DNA of 64,000 bases from Chionoecetes opilio (lineage: Eukaryota > Arthropoda > Malacostraca > Decapoda > Majidae): contig JACEEZ010026274.1 in assembly GCA_016584305.1 (NCBI GenBank), forward strand, positions 5,001-69,000. Direction: 5' to 3'. How positions within the stretch are numbered: the stretch's first letter is position 1; each line of letters opens with the position of its first letter. Positions 1 through 13,880 of the stretch are shown here, piece by piece. The position numbers and the translations under genes were made by a program. A model generated the notes under the pieces. That model was not told where the DNA came from, did not search any database, and was given only the letters and a program-made list of their open reading frames with translations.

Positions 1-162
1 TTGGTCAAGGTAGGTATGCCAAGGTAATATATACCAACCCACCTTGAATACCTGCTTTCTTTATCTGGTGTATCGTCTCCATTAGTACGTATATATTCTA
101 TGGTGCATTTTTTTTTTATAAATGAATTAACTGATAGATGAATAGATAGATAAAGAATTGTG

Positions 163-375
<213 letters not shown>

Positions 376-1105
376 ATCTATCTGTATGACGTCAGATTTT
401 TTCCAAATCTCCATTATATCTAATGAGGTTAGAGTCTCAGCGGCACATTCACCTTTTTGGCATTAAATCAATCAATCAGTGCTCTTCAACCTTTTTTGAT
501 GTCGTCCACCCCTAGTAATGAATTGGTAAGAGCACTCACACCAGTGCTCGTACGTTTGGCAGCCGCGATGCGTCATTCTAAACTGATGTGATGAAATAAA
601 CTGCGACACTGGCACCCGCAGCCAAGAGGGTTGGAGGTGCCCTGAACACATTTGCAAGGTAAGATTCTAAATAGATTGTTTAGTTTAGGAGAATAGGAGA
701 TATTGGTTGGTTAGACTTGTAAATCTTAACCTAATTTTGTCTTTTTTCGACCTTGTGACATGGAAGGATCCGCCTCGGTTGTTTGTTGTGACGGTCATAC
801 ACACAACGCACCCACGTGTACATTGGTTGACTCGAGAGACAAGGGAAACACTGCCGCAAGAATTCCAGTGTAAGGAAAGTGCTAATAGAAATTTTGGGCA
901 AAAGGGTTATACAAAGACTTATTTTTTGGGTTATATTAAGAAAACGATCAAAATATACAACATTACCACTTCCTTTGTCTAATTTTACACACTTCAATAT
1001 TCACTGTTTCCTACTTGTGTAATCCTTTGGTACACATAACATAAGTTTGGAACGAGGTTTACTTCGCTAGAGTTACAGAGGAAAATGTTGAGTAGTTTTA
1101 TAGAG
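376..1105. other. unassigned DNA, no gene seen
   Basis: I see no conserved protein, RNA or repeat boundary in this stretch. Short ORFs on both strands overlap and have no recognisable domain. Confidence 0.5.
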
Positions 1106-1405
1106 GATAGAAGAAATGGTGCGATTTTGTGTGCAGTGTTGCTAAGGTTTGTGCTGGTGGTATTGCAGTGGCGAGAGAAAATGGTGTAGGATGCTGTGTG
1201 GTGTTGCTAAAAAATGGTGTTGGTACGACGAGTGTTGTCTTGGTGAGAGAAGATGGTATTAGGTGATGTGTGGTGTTGGTACTAAGAGTGTTACAGTGGT
1301 GAGAAACGATTGTGTAGGGTGTTGTGTGGTGTTGTTAGGTGGTGATGGTACTACGAATGTTGCAGTGGTGAGAGAAGATGGTGAAGGATTATGTGTGGTG
1401 TGTAA
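1106..1405. repeat. degenerate tandem repeat, ~70-bp period
   Basis: Four or so diverged units share the words gtggtgagagaagatggt and tgtgtggtgttg, separated by roughly 66-72 bases. The T/G bias makes the units look similar by chance in part, so the period is approximate. Confidence 0.5.
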
Positions 1406-2282
<877 letters not shown>

Positions 2283-2530
2283 TGAAAGCCGAGCGAAGCG
2301 AGGCGCTGCTTAATAGGCCCGGGGTCCGGGGGCCGCCTAGTCCCCCGGAAGCCCACACCTTTGAAGGTGTTAAAATATGCATTCTAGCTGTTTTTCAGGG
2401 TCAAATTCACTCCTTTCATACAATATTTATGGGCCATTAAACCATAAGCAAGGACTTTTTTTTTTTTTTTTTGGAAAGTAGGCGGCGCAAGTTTGCGAGT
2501 AGACCGGTAATTGCGCCGTCCGCCGCCTTG
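2283..2530. repeat. unclassified GC-rich repeat with hairpin
   Basis: The block carries the word gccgagcgaagcgaggcg, a run of GGGG/CCCC words (gggtccggggg with cccccgg, 2320-2350), and inverted arms GGCGGCGCAA (2481-2490) and TTGCGCC...CGCCGCC (2511-2527). A poly-T of about 14 lies between. This resembles the dense palindromes of a decayed DNA transposon, but I cannot place it in a family. Confidence 0.35.
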
Positions 2531-2772
2531 TTTTGAAGACACTGAGTGGGGTAGGAAACTTCGCCTTTTCTATCCTATGTATGTCTCTAACTTGCGATTA
2601 TGCAGTGTGGTCTATCACAAACAGTCTCCTAAGAACTAGCAAGTTTGTTGTTTGTTCTTCCTTTGTGTTCCTCCTTTTGTGGGTAAGGCTGTAGACTCGG
2701 TGTAGAGGGAGAGATGGAGGGATAGAGGTAGAATAGGTAGCAACATTGGTTTAGCAGCGATGTCCAACCTTT

Positions 2773-2985
<213 letters not shown>

Positions 2986-2990
2986 GTTAA

Positions 2991-4271
2991 AGTAATCGTC
3001 CAGACCATTTCATCATTCCTGATTTAATGCAATCAAATCATAGCCATTAACGAGTATATCAACAATACGTCGTCACTTTTTGTATCCAGTCAGCCGTTTT
3101 TAAATAATCCGCAATCAAAATCTGCAAATTCCCCGAGTTTTCAAAACGCTCTCAAGGTTTGCAGACGCTCAGGCTCAGGCTCGGTGACGTAGCATCAGGG
3201 AGGCTCATCTTTCCGCACTGATCAGAGGCACGTAAACACAGAGATAAATATAGTACTTGAAGATATTTGGGTGTTTCTGATAGATTTTTTTTGCTATATG
3301 CCACATGCATGCATCCTTTATGGGTGCAGCAAGACAGCTGTGCCTTTCGAGAAAAGTTTGCACACGGAAAAGAGTGGCGTGTGTAGGATACACGCCTGTA
3401 GTGTGTTGGGGCGAGCAGTTGTGTTGAGAAACGGCGCCCCCCCGTAAGACAGTGACTCAGTTCAACACCATACCAGACCAGGTGGCCCTGTTAGACAGGG
3501 ACGCCAGGACTGGCAGCAGCGGTGGACCACCACGACTGTGAGGCTTTGCCTCTTAACAAGACCAAGTAAACCAAGTAAACCAGTTGTGGAGTGGGCGTGC
3601 CCTGTGGTGAGAGACCCTGTGGTGGTGTGGCTGTCACACTTTCTGCCTTCCCGTCCGCATATTTTCCAACTCTATGCTGTAGTTAATGCTAGTATGTGGT
3701 TTCCGAGTAATGACGTTTGACTGTAGCTCCAGAACTAACCATAGGATTTTCTCGAAAGTACCTTCATTGTGATTCCCACACACACATGGTTTAACCTTAT
3801 TTACCAATCCATGTTTTGGAGAAGTGCCAGGTCCTCCTGCTGAACCTCAGGCTCTGCTAACACCTGTTCATCCACCTCGTACTCGGGCTCAAACATAGGA
3901 TCCCATGACAATCTGAGGTTCGTTTTCCTCATAGTGTACGCGACCAGCGTCATTTCTTTCGGTGTCAGATTGAGCATCGTACTCTAGATCTGTCACAGCG
4001 ACAGATTCACTGTCTGACACCGAAGTACAATCGCTCATCATAACATTTGCCGACAGGTGTCAGACAGAGTGTCTGCGGGCGTCCCTGTTCTGACGTCATC
4101 AATAACAGTCGTAGCCCTGTTGGAGGGAAGATTTTTTTTTCGCGCGCTTTTTACAAAAGTCGTGTTTTTACGGAAATAAGGCCTGGAAATCAATTATTTT
4201 TGGTGGATTAGGTGTTTTGAATGTACAGTCAACATAATTCGGCAAAAAAAAATTGGGTCTGGACGATTACT
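2991..4271 (-). mobile_element. TTAA-flanked DNA transposon (Kolobok- or piggyBac-type)
   Basis: A 16-bp perfect terminal inverted repeat, AGTAATCGTCCAGACC at 2991-3006, is matched inversely at 4256-4271. Both ends are flanked by TTAA (2987-2990 and 4272-4275), the target duplication used by the piggyBac and Kolobok superfamilies. The element is 1281 bp, too short for an intact transposase gene. The ends do not start with the CCC typical of piggyBac, so Kolobok or another TTAA family is as likely. A relic exon lies inside on the minus strand. Boundaries are seen directly; the superfamily is inference. Confidence 0.8.
3805..4041 (-). pseudogene. first exon of a transposon protein, frameshifted
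   Basis: On the minus strand two consecutive ATG codons (4036-4041) open an acidic, Ser/Asp/Glu-rich N terminus (MMSDCTSVSDSESV...). After about 43 codons the frame breaks near 3900 and continues in another frame with FEPEYEVDEQ and ALLQNMDW. The coding stretch ends exactly at a strong 5' splice site, G|GTAAATAAG (intron starts at 3804), so it is probably exon 1 of a spliced protein. Acidic low-complexity N termini and an FEPxY...W pattern recall accessory proteins carried by Kolobok-like transposons (P2X7-like C-terminal domains), but the match is from memory of the pattern only. It lies wholly inside the TTAA-flanked element. Confidence 0.45.
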
Positions 4272-4299
4272 TTAAGGAAACTGTATCGAGACGGCGTCG

Positions 4300-7200
4300 T
4301 GATCGACAGCTGGAACCTACAGGCCTTCTGACAACCTGGTAATGTACTCGTAAGTGACCTAAAAATCATATCCTGGAACATTAATGGTGTACACACAAAG
4401 CTAGAGAGAGAATCTGTCAGGCTGCTGTTGAGTCAATATGATATCATATGTCTCAATGAGGTCAAAACAGGATTGTCAGTTGAGTTTCCTGGGTATGTGA
4501 CATACTGCAGTGCTGTGGTTGGGTCAGCAGAAAGAGGTGGTACAGTGGTGTTTGTGAAGAACTGTCTATTGAACCAGGTTCATTCTATTGATGTAATAAG
4601 TACTGGTGATCAAGTATGGCAAAAATTTAAGAAGCTGCAGGGTGTCTTAATGGATTTTGTTGTATTCCACCATGTGATTCCTCATATTATTCTCATGCAT
4701 CCTTTGCTGCTATTCAAGAGAAATTGCTCTCCAGTAACATGACCAATGGTGTTGTTGTAATAGGGGACATGAACTGTAGGTTCGGGGGTTTGGTGAGAGA
4801 CCTTCCCGCCCGTATCCGATCCGAATCTGTTTCGACCTTGGACTTGTCTTACCCAGTGTTGTATGATGATACTACTGCCACGAATAACAACGCTGAAGTG
4901 TTATTTAATGTATGTATAGATAATAACCTGGTGGTGGTTAACAACCTTATGACCCCTGATAGACATTTCATAAGTAATAAGACTTATAAGAAGAGAGACA
5001 ACTGGATATCCGAGCTTGACACTTGTGTTGCCTCGATTGACATGTTGAAACATATACATGATTTCAGAGTATTACAGCGGAATGATCTCCCGTCCGACCA
5101 TGCCCCGATTGTTATGACTGTTTCGTATAGTGGCACTGACTTAGATGACATTATATGTAGGGCGGAGTCGCTGGGAGACCATTCGGCGCTTCATCGCTCC
5201 CTGAGTAGACCCAAGCTCAGTAAGAAGCCTGTGAGATATGGTAACAGTGTTAAAAGTGAATTTGAAGATAACCTGCGGCAATGTGTTTTACCTGTTAATT
5301 GTGATGTGAATGTAATGGCTGATAGTGTGACAAGTTTTGTATGAGTGTGTGAGGAAGAGTGAAGACCGTGTGTGTCGCAATATTTACAGTGATAGTAATT
5401 TGGATAGATGGGAAAGATTGCTACAGGATGGAGATGACTCGAGAGTATGGAGAGCGATTGACTGGAAGGGGAATGTAAATGTGAGCGGTAGTGTTGGCAA
5501 GAGCCGACCCAGTGATGAGGAATTCAAGACATATTTTGAGGCAGTACTTAATCCGACGCAGGCTGCTACTAATAATCCTGATATTGACACCAACCTGACT
5601 ATTCCCATTCTTGAAGATCCAATTACTCCCCAGGAAGTGGAACTTCATATCCGGATAATGAAACCAGACAAAGCGTGTGGGCCTGACGGTCTAACTCCGG
5701 GCGTCCTCTCGATGCTCCCTGCGCACTGGATCCTGAACCTGGTCTCACTCTTTAATAACGTATTTCTTTTTGGTCAATACCCTACGTCTTGGACAAGAGC
5801 TAAGCTGTTTACAGTATTCAAGAAAGGGGACAGACTTAACCCAAGTAATTATCGAGGCATTAGTTTGACTAATTCAATAATCAAACTATATGACATGGTT
5901 TTGTGTGAACGCCTCTACCACTGGTTTACACCTTATAGGGAGCAGGCTGGTGCGCAGAGACAGAGAGGGTGTCTGGAGCATGTTGTTGTCTTGCGACTGT
6001 TGACAGATGTAGCACGGAGAAAGAAATTTAGACTATTTGTAGCCTTCATAGATATGAAGGCATACAAATAGATATCCAAGGCATATGATCTTGTTCCTCG
6101 TCACAAGATGTTTGAGGTGTTGAAGCAGGCAGGTTGCGGCAGGGTGATGCTGGCGGCGCTGATGGCAATGTACCGCGTCACGGAGAGCATCATGGGCTCC
6201 GCGGTGGTCACGGCTACGCAAGGTGTAAGGCAGGGACTGTCTACCTCTTGTTTCTTGTTCATTATATTTGTTAATGAATTGATAAAAAGAATAAAGAATG
6301 CATGCCAACCTGAACCCTTTCTACAATGGTTACACATATTACTGCTAATGGGCGAATACTGGTATTATGAATAAACTGGATGTATTGCGCATTTTTTATC
6401 ATGAGTATGGTATGAAAGTGAATGTTGGCAAGACTAAATTTTTTGTCATAAATGGTGAGGCTGGTGACAGGGAACCGCTGTGTGTGGGTGACTTAGTGGT
6501 GGAGCACTGTGACAGTTATGTATATCTGGGTTCCCCCTTTACATGTGATGGCTCTGTTTCATCGGCAGTGAAAGAACATGCCAAGGTAAACATCTGCCAA
6601 GTTCTGAAATTTGTTTCTTTTATAGAAAAAAACAATTGTGTTCCGTTCATCGTTAAACGTCGAGTGTTTGACGCAGCCCTCACGTCATCACTTTTGTATG
6701 GATGTGAATCGTGGTTCGGTGCCGACACGAAACCTGTTATCAAACTGTACCACTGGGCTATGAAAGCGTTGTTAGGGGTAAGAAAGAATACATCCAATCT
6801 TGTCTGTTATGCTGAACTGGGGTACCCGACTTTGTCAGACCTTTTACAACATAAACAACACAACTTTTTTCATAGGTTATGGCTAGAAAGGTCTGGCATG
6901 AATGATGGTCCCTTTTCTTTTGTTTCTAGAATTTCTATTGCAATGAATACACCTGTTGCCAAGATTATAAATAGATATACCCGAGATGAAGTCACGGACA
7001 TGTCCTTATTGTACATGTATATCGGCTATTTTGTCGTCAGATACGTCGATATGTAATGTATATATGGAGATTAATCCTACGATGAGAGTGCATGATGTTT
7101 ATAAAGAAAGACATACAGTAAATGATCTCCACAGAGTCTCGTTCACGAGGTTTAGGGTTTCAGGGCATTCACTGGCTATTGAGACGGGAAGGTGGAACAG

Positions 7201-7670
7201 GCGGGGGCGGGGTCACCTTCCTGTGGAGGAGCGTGTGTGTGTGTGTGGCTCAGTCCAGACGGAGAGGCATGTCGTGGAGAGTTGTCCTATGACTCAATAT
7301 TTGAGAGATAGTTACACATTTAATACTTTGGATGATTTGTTTTGCAATTTTAGTAATGATATTATGTGCAAGATTGTTCATGATATATTGCGGGCGTATG
7401 ATTAGTTGTGTAGTTGTTAAGGTGTGTTTCGGAGTATATTATGTGTATTGTAATCGTACCCAATAATGTAATGGTTTGTTCATGATATTTTACAACCGTA
7501 TGATTAGTTTTATAGTTGTTAGGGTTTGTTTCGGAGTAAGATTAACCTTCTTGGACTACATCTAGTTGTTATATGTATAATGATAGGTACCATTGTATAT
7601 TTTACTGTAATCTTAAATTATAAATGTAATTCTGTTTGCTTGTAGTCAATATACTAAACTAAACTGTGTG
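4300..7670 (+). mobile_element. near full-length LINE retrotransposon, dead
   Basis: The copy spans the endonuclease, the reverse transcriptase, a C-terminal zinc-finger-like segment and a 3' UTR that ends near a short ACTAA repeat before an AG microsatellite. The 5' end is not defined and is placed just after the TTAA element. The 3' UTR contains a ~68-bp direct duplication (7373-7440 and 7474-7541). I cannot assign the clade with certainty. Confidence 0.85.
4357..7405 (+). pseudogene. LINE endonuclease-reverse transcriptase polyprotein, broken
   Basis: In order: APE-type endonuclease from 4357 (SWNING, LNEVKTG, GDMNCR near 4765, SDHAPIV near 5095), a linker, then reverse transcriptase (ACGPDGLTPG near 5670, FKKGDRLNPSNYRGISL near 5820, ATQGVRQGLS near 6215). 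The C terminus has CVCGSVQTERHVVESCP near 7235, a CxC...H...C zinc-binding pattern common at LINE C termini. It is broken in several places: frame changes near 4740, 5340, 6360 and 7010, a stop at about 6069 next to a partial duplication of the FxDxxKAYD motif, and a small deletion at about 6348 that removes the catalytic YxDD/LMDD box. It cannot be active. Confidence 0.88.
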
Positions 7671-7672
7671 AT

Positions 7673-8600
<928 letters not shown>

Positions 8601-8604
8601 GGCG

Positions 8605-9022
8605 TTAAACGTGCCACTATATGGAAGAAGTTGACCGCCACCAGACTTCAAAATTTGCCTTCTCAACCCCCTTTCCCGCCATCAAAGTGACAAGAACCAC
8701 CCCCTTCCCATCATCAAAGTGGCCTGAACCATTTCCATTGCCCCCATCAAAGTGGCAAGATGCATCCCCCTTCCACCCATTAGAGTGGCCTGAGCAACCC
8801 CCCCTTCCACCCATCAAAGTGACCTGAGTATACACTCTTCCCGCCATTAAAGTTGCATGAGTCAACACCCTTCCAATCATCAGAGTGGCCTGATTATACA
8901 CTCTCCGCCATTAAAGTAGCTTAATGAATGAATGATTGTAGTGAATACTAAGGGGGTCGAAAACAGAACAGGGACTCCCTGAAGGGGTCGATGAACTGAA
9001 GAGTTTGGGGATCCCTGCCTTA
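8605..9022 (-). mobile_element. hAT-like repeat family, copy 1, with internal minisatellite
   Basis: Read on the minus strand, it starts at about 9022 with CAGGGATCCCCAAACTCTTC and continues through tcgaccccttcagggag and ctgttctgttttcgacccc. The same sequence opens copies at 43,447 and 52,513. A terminal CAGGG...CCCCAA motif is typical of hAT superfamily ends. The other end is not identified. Most of the internal part is a minisatellite (separate entry). Confidence 0.6.
8670..8932. repeat. ~32-bp minisatellite, about 8 units
   Basis: Units follow the pattern ccatcaaagtggcctga plus a variable C-rich spacer. Units at the right-hand end (gccattaaag, tatacactct) also occur in the 43.5-kb copy of the same repeat family, so the array arose by expansion within the transposon. 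Confidence 0.85.
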
Positions 9023-9067
9023 CGAGGATAGACGTGGATGATTAAATTTATTCAGCTTATCGAAACG

Positions 9068-9433
9068 AATTAGGATGCGAGGTGATCTTGTTAAAATATT
9101 CAAAATATTCAAAGGTGTTGATGATGTAGTGTTGTTACTGCACCCGTTATGTGCACTCGTAACGCAGAAGATTACTTTTCAGTCTATTTATCAGCTATAA
9201 CAAGCAGAAGTTATAGTTTTAATATAGTATGTAAAAGGCTTTCGTCAAACGAACCCCCACACCTCTTCAATCGTGTCGTAAACGTTTGGAATGCGCTGCC
9301 TGCCACTATCGTTGACAGTATGACAATTACAATTTTCAAGAACAGACTAGATAAGTCCTTTGAGTCTAATCCGGAATTGACTGACTATATCTGTCATCGT
9401 AATAAGTTTTCCGGATGTATCAACGAAATGTAG
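9068..9433 (+). pseudogene. CR1-like LINE reverse transcriptase, C-terminal fragment
   Basis: The reading starts with RGDLVKIFKIFKGVDDV, changes frame near 9130, and ends with FNRVVNVWNALPATIV and ITIFKNRLDKSF, the C-terminal signature of CR1/L2-like LINE proteins. Two better copies of a related family lie at 26.0 kb and 59.5-60.2 kb and share the NRVVxxWNxLP and TFKNRLD motifs. The 5' part is missing. Confidence 0.8.
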
Positions 9434-9451
9434 TCTTTATGGGGGTATTGT

Positions 9452-9746
<295 letters not shown>

Positions 9747-9754
9747 TTCTTCTT

Positions 9755-10211
9755 TTATCGGGCCTCCAGCAGGGGAGGACCACGGGCTAGCTTGAGCCCG
9801 TCAGAGAGATGCTTTGAAAAAAAAGAGAGGAGAGTGTTCGTGCTGCTGGCGTGCGGCACGAGGACTGGCTTGTCCATCCTGACGAGGATTGCGGGGTAGA
9901 AAGGGGCACTCAGCAGGATACACTCTCCGTGTGGGGGGGGGGGGGGGGGGCGCAGCAGGCTGCTACGCGTCGGGGATGAGGGGGAAGAGAAGAGAGTGTT
10001 CGTGCTGCTGGCATGCGGCACGAGGACTAGCTTGTCCATCCTGACGAAGAGTGCGGGGCACTCAGCAGGATACTCTCCGTACTATGCAATGTTTCTTCCG
10101 TTTCCTGCGACACACGGGCTTCCGGCAACATACGGTCCCGGGGACTACACCGGCGCCACCTTCACGAGAGCCCCGACCCGGGACACCCTCAGTTTTTTTT
10201 TTTTTTTTTTA
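9755..10211 (-). repeat. GC-rich unclassified repeat with internal 90-bp duplication and poly-T
   Basis: Two near-identical segments, about 9826-9925 and 9993-10080, share gtgttcgtgctgctggc, gcggcacgaggact and cttgtccatcctgacga. A G-run (9936-9950) separates them. A poly-T (10193-10211) could be the poly-A of a minus-strand retroelement. The open frames across it have no known domain. The family is unknown. Confidence 0.5.
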
Positions 10212-10273
10212 CTGTCGACCAGAGGTCGATTGAGTTACGGTAATGATACGGCGTGGTTGCTCGTCCATATTCG

Positions 10274-10606
10274 NNNNNNNNNNNNNNNNNNNNNNNNNNN
10301 NNNNNNNNNNNNNNNNNNNNNNNNNNNNNNNNNNNNNNNNNNNNNNNNNNNNNNNNNNNNNNNNNNNNNNNNNNNNNNNNNNNNNNNNNNNNNNNNNNNN
10401 NNNNNNNNNNNNNNNNNNNNNNNNNNNNNNNNNNNNNNNNNNNNNNNNNNNNNNNNNNNNNNNNNNNNNNNNNNNNNNNNNNNNNNNNNNNNNNNNNNNN
10501 NNNNNNNNNNNNNNNNNNNNNNNNNNNNNNNNNNNNNNNNNNNNNNNNNNNNNNNNNNNNNNNNNNNNNNNNNNNNNNNNNNNNNNNNNNNNNNNNNNNN
10601 NNNNNN
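10274..10606. other. assembly gap (333 N)
   Basis: Unknown bases. ORFs drawn through it are meaningless. Confidence 1.
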
Positions 10607-11390
10607 GGAGAGTATCTGCGATATTAATTGAGCCATGAATGAAAACACATATCAGCGAGGCATGCAAGGTGAACAAAATCATATAGGACTTTCTTAGAAA
10701 TTGGTTGTTACAGAGAGATAACATTTTTCTTGATAAATAGATAATACTTAGATAGCAACACAACTTTTTCAGCACCACTGTCGCGTTGCGTTCAAGGTCA
10801 CAAAATACGACAGCTGAATGGTTGACAGATGTTATGTTATATTTCAGGCCGTGATGTTAGATTAGCCGAGTAGTGATAGTTCTATCCCTTACTTGTAATA
10901 TTTCCTTGTGGAATTTTATCGTTGCCTGAATTTTTTTCCCTTCCTGCCATCTTAGGAATGGATTACCAAGCATTGCAGTTTGGAGGAGGAGCCTTTCACT
11001 TAACCTGTCCAGTCATCTCTCACTTTAGGTTATTACACTAGGGCAAAGCTTAAATGAAAAGTTATAAGTATTGTCGAGAATGAGTTGCGTAATAGGGGAA
11101 TCGTAACGTTCTAAATCGTAGGGGAAGGGCAAACAGAGAGCGAGCGTCACCTTGGGTCAGGGCCCCCCTCCCCCCCGCTCGCACCTTCATCCTTTCTTTA
11201 TCTTCACCATTTATTTTTTCTCTCCCTCATCATGTCGTGTCTTCAGACGTGACCTTCGTTTTAACCGAGTTTCTGAGAACGTTTTGCGGGCGACGATTAC
11301 GGCAGAAAACATTGGTTTTCTTCCCACGTAAGAATAAATCGTGTTCTTATTTTTTTTAATTAAAAACATTTTTGTTTCTGTTTTTTGTTT
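10607..11390. other. unassigned DNA
   Basis: No recognisable gene. A C-run block at 11164-11176 and AT-rich stretches only. Confidence 0.5.
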
Positions 11391-12086
11391 TACATCACAA
11401 ATTACTGGCCAATGGGCCACAAAAAAACCAGGTAACCACAAAGCCCGATCTAGTTGGCGTCCCTATAATAGAAGACGAGCAGGGGATGCAGTAGCAAGTT
11501 CAGAAGAGCAGTGGGCATGAAAATAACGGTAGAAGATAGCAAGATAAGCAACATTGCGGCGGTGATTTAAAGATTGAAGAGTCAGAGGAGGAGAGTTGAT
11601 GAGACGAAAAGCTTTTGACTCAACCCTGTTTAGGAGAGCTATATGAGTGGATCCTCCCCAAACATGTGAGACATATTCCATACATGGGCGGATAAGGCTC
11701 CTGTAGAACAAGCAACTGGGAGGGAGAAAAAAAAGGACGCAGACGCCCACAGGACACCTAACTTCTTAGAAGCTGATTTAACAAGAGATGAGATGTGAGA
11801 TTTCCAGTTCAGATTCTTAGTAAAGGATAGTCCAAGAATGTTCATTGTAAAAGAAGGAGATAGTTGAGTGTCTTTGAAGAAGAGGGGATAGTTATCTGGT
11901 AGGTTTTGTCGAGTAGATAGGTGAAGAAATTGGGTTTTTGAGTCATTGAACAAAACAAGGTTTGCTTTTCCCCAATCAGAAATTATAGAAAGATCAGAAG
12001 TTAGGCGCTCGGTGGCATCTCTCCGTGAATCACTTAGTTCCTGTTGAATTGGACATCTAATAAACGACGTTGAAAAATGCAGAGTA
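11391..12086 (-). mobile_element. crab-type LINE, 3' part of an interrupted copy
   Basis: The minus strand reads the C-terminal region of the LINE (FLHLSTRQNLPDNYPLFF, RPCMEYVSHVWGGSTH) and ends in the family 3' terminus, CTTGTGATGTAAA or, here, TTTGTGATGTAAA, at 11391, followed by an A-rich tail on that strand. It stops abruptly at 12085-12086 where a TA-flanked element is inserted. The remainder resumes at 16355. Small deletions and frame changes make it non-functional. Confidence 0.9.
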
Positions 12087-12350
12087 CACTGTTAATAATT
12101 AAAGGTATATAAAGGGTATACAAGGGGTATTCCTAGTATCTAAAATAGTATACCCTATATTAGAACTATGATATACCCTTTACATTATACCCTTTCAAGG
12201 GTATAACATTTTTTTTTTTTTTTTTTTTTTTTACATCACAAGGAACTGGCCAAGGGCACAACAAAAATGGGTAACACAAAGCCCGCTTAGTTGCCAGTCC
12301 CTATAAAGACGACAGTAAGAGAATAAAATAAAAACAGAGGGTGAGCCAAT

Positions 12351-13880
12351 TTAGTTCGGGAGGTGTCTTGTTACTCTTCTTTTGAAAAGATTTAAGTCAT
12401 AGGAAAGTGGAAAAATAGAAACAGGAAGAGAGTTCCAGAGTTTACCAGTGAAAGGGATAAAAGAGTAAAGATACTGATTAACTCTTGCATTAGGAAGATG
12501 GACAGAACAGGGATGAGAATGAGTAGAAAGTTTTGTGCAGCGAGGCCGCGGGAGTGGGGGAGGGATGCAGTTAGGAAGTTCAGAAGAGCAGTGAGCATGA
12601 AAATAACGGTAGAGGAGAGCAAGAGAAGCAACATTGCGGCGGTGATTTAAAGATTGAAGACAGTCAGTCAGAGGAGAGGAGTTGACGAGACGAAAAGCTT
12701 TTGACTCAACCCTGTTTGGGAGAGCTGTATGAGTGGATCCTCCCCAAACATGTGAGACATACTCCATACATGGGCGGATAAGGCCCCTGTAGAGAGCAAG
12801 CAATTGGGAGGGAGAAAAAAAAGGACGCAGACGCCACAGGACACCTAACTTCTTAGAAGCTGTTTTAGCAAGAGATGAGATGTGAGATTTCCAGTTCAGA
12901 TTTTTCTTAAAGGATAGTCCTAGAATGTTCATTGTAGAAGAAGGAGACAGTTGAGTGTCATTGAAGAAGAGGGGATAGTTATCTGGTAAGTTTTGTCGAG
13001 TAGATAGGTGAAGAAATTGGGTTTTTGAGGCATTGAACAAAACAAGGTTTGCTTTTCCCCAATCAGAAATTATAGAAAGATCAGAAGTTAGGCGCTCGGT
13101 GGCATCTCTCCGTGAATCACTTAGTTCCTGTTGAGTTGGACGTCTAATAAACGACGTTGAAAAATGCAGGGTAGAATCATCAGCGTAGGAGTGGATAGGG
13201 CTTTGAGTTAGACTTAGAAAATCATTAATGAATAATATAAAGAGAGTGGGTGATAGGACAGAACCCTGGGGAACACCACTATTGATAGGTTTAGGAGAAG
13301 AACAATGTCTGTCTACAGTAGCTGCAATAGAACGGTTTGAAAGGAAACTTAAAATGAAGGTACAGAGAGAAGGATAGAAACCGAATGAGGGTAGTTTGGA
13401 AATTAAAGATTTGTGCCAAACTCTATCAAAAGCTTTTGATATGTCAAGGGCAACAGCAAACGTTTCACCGAAACCCCTAAAGGAGGATGACCAAGATTCA
13501 GTTAGGAAAGCTAGAAGATCGCCAGTAGATCGGCCTTTACGGAAACCGTACTGACGATCAGATAGAAGATTGTGAGCAGATAGATGTTTAAGAATCTTCT
13601 TATTAAGTATAGATTCAAAAACTTTAGAAAGGCAGGAAGTCAAAGCTATAGGACGGTAGTTTGAAGGATTAGAACGGTCACCCTTCTTAGGAACAGGTTG
13701 GATGTGAGCAAACTTCCAGCAAGAAGGAAAGGTGGAAGTAGATAGACAAAGACGGAAAAGTTTGACCAGGCAAGGTGCAAGCACAGAAGCACAGTTTTTG
13801 AGAACAATAGGAGGGACTCCGTCAGGACCGTAAGCCTTCCGAGGATCTAGGCCAGAAAGGGCAAAAGAAAACATCATTCC
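12351..13880 (-). pseudogene. LINE reverse transcriptase region, largely open
   Basis: The longest RT frame in the window. It reads [65 protein letters not shown] (first catalytic Asp), SGVPQGSVLSP and HSYADDSTLHFS (catalytic DD), then the thumb and C-terminal region to a stop at 12351. All catalytic residues of the RT domain are present. Upstream of about 13,880 the frame shifts relative to the endonuclease half, and the start codon that extends this frame to 14,024 is out of the ancestral frame. The element could therefore not make a full protein. The C terminus CR1/Jockey-type pattern suggests one of those clades. Confidence 0.9.

Noticed and set aside
10209..10778. Long ORFs on both strands across the N gap
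   Set aside because: They are open only because N codons are not stops.
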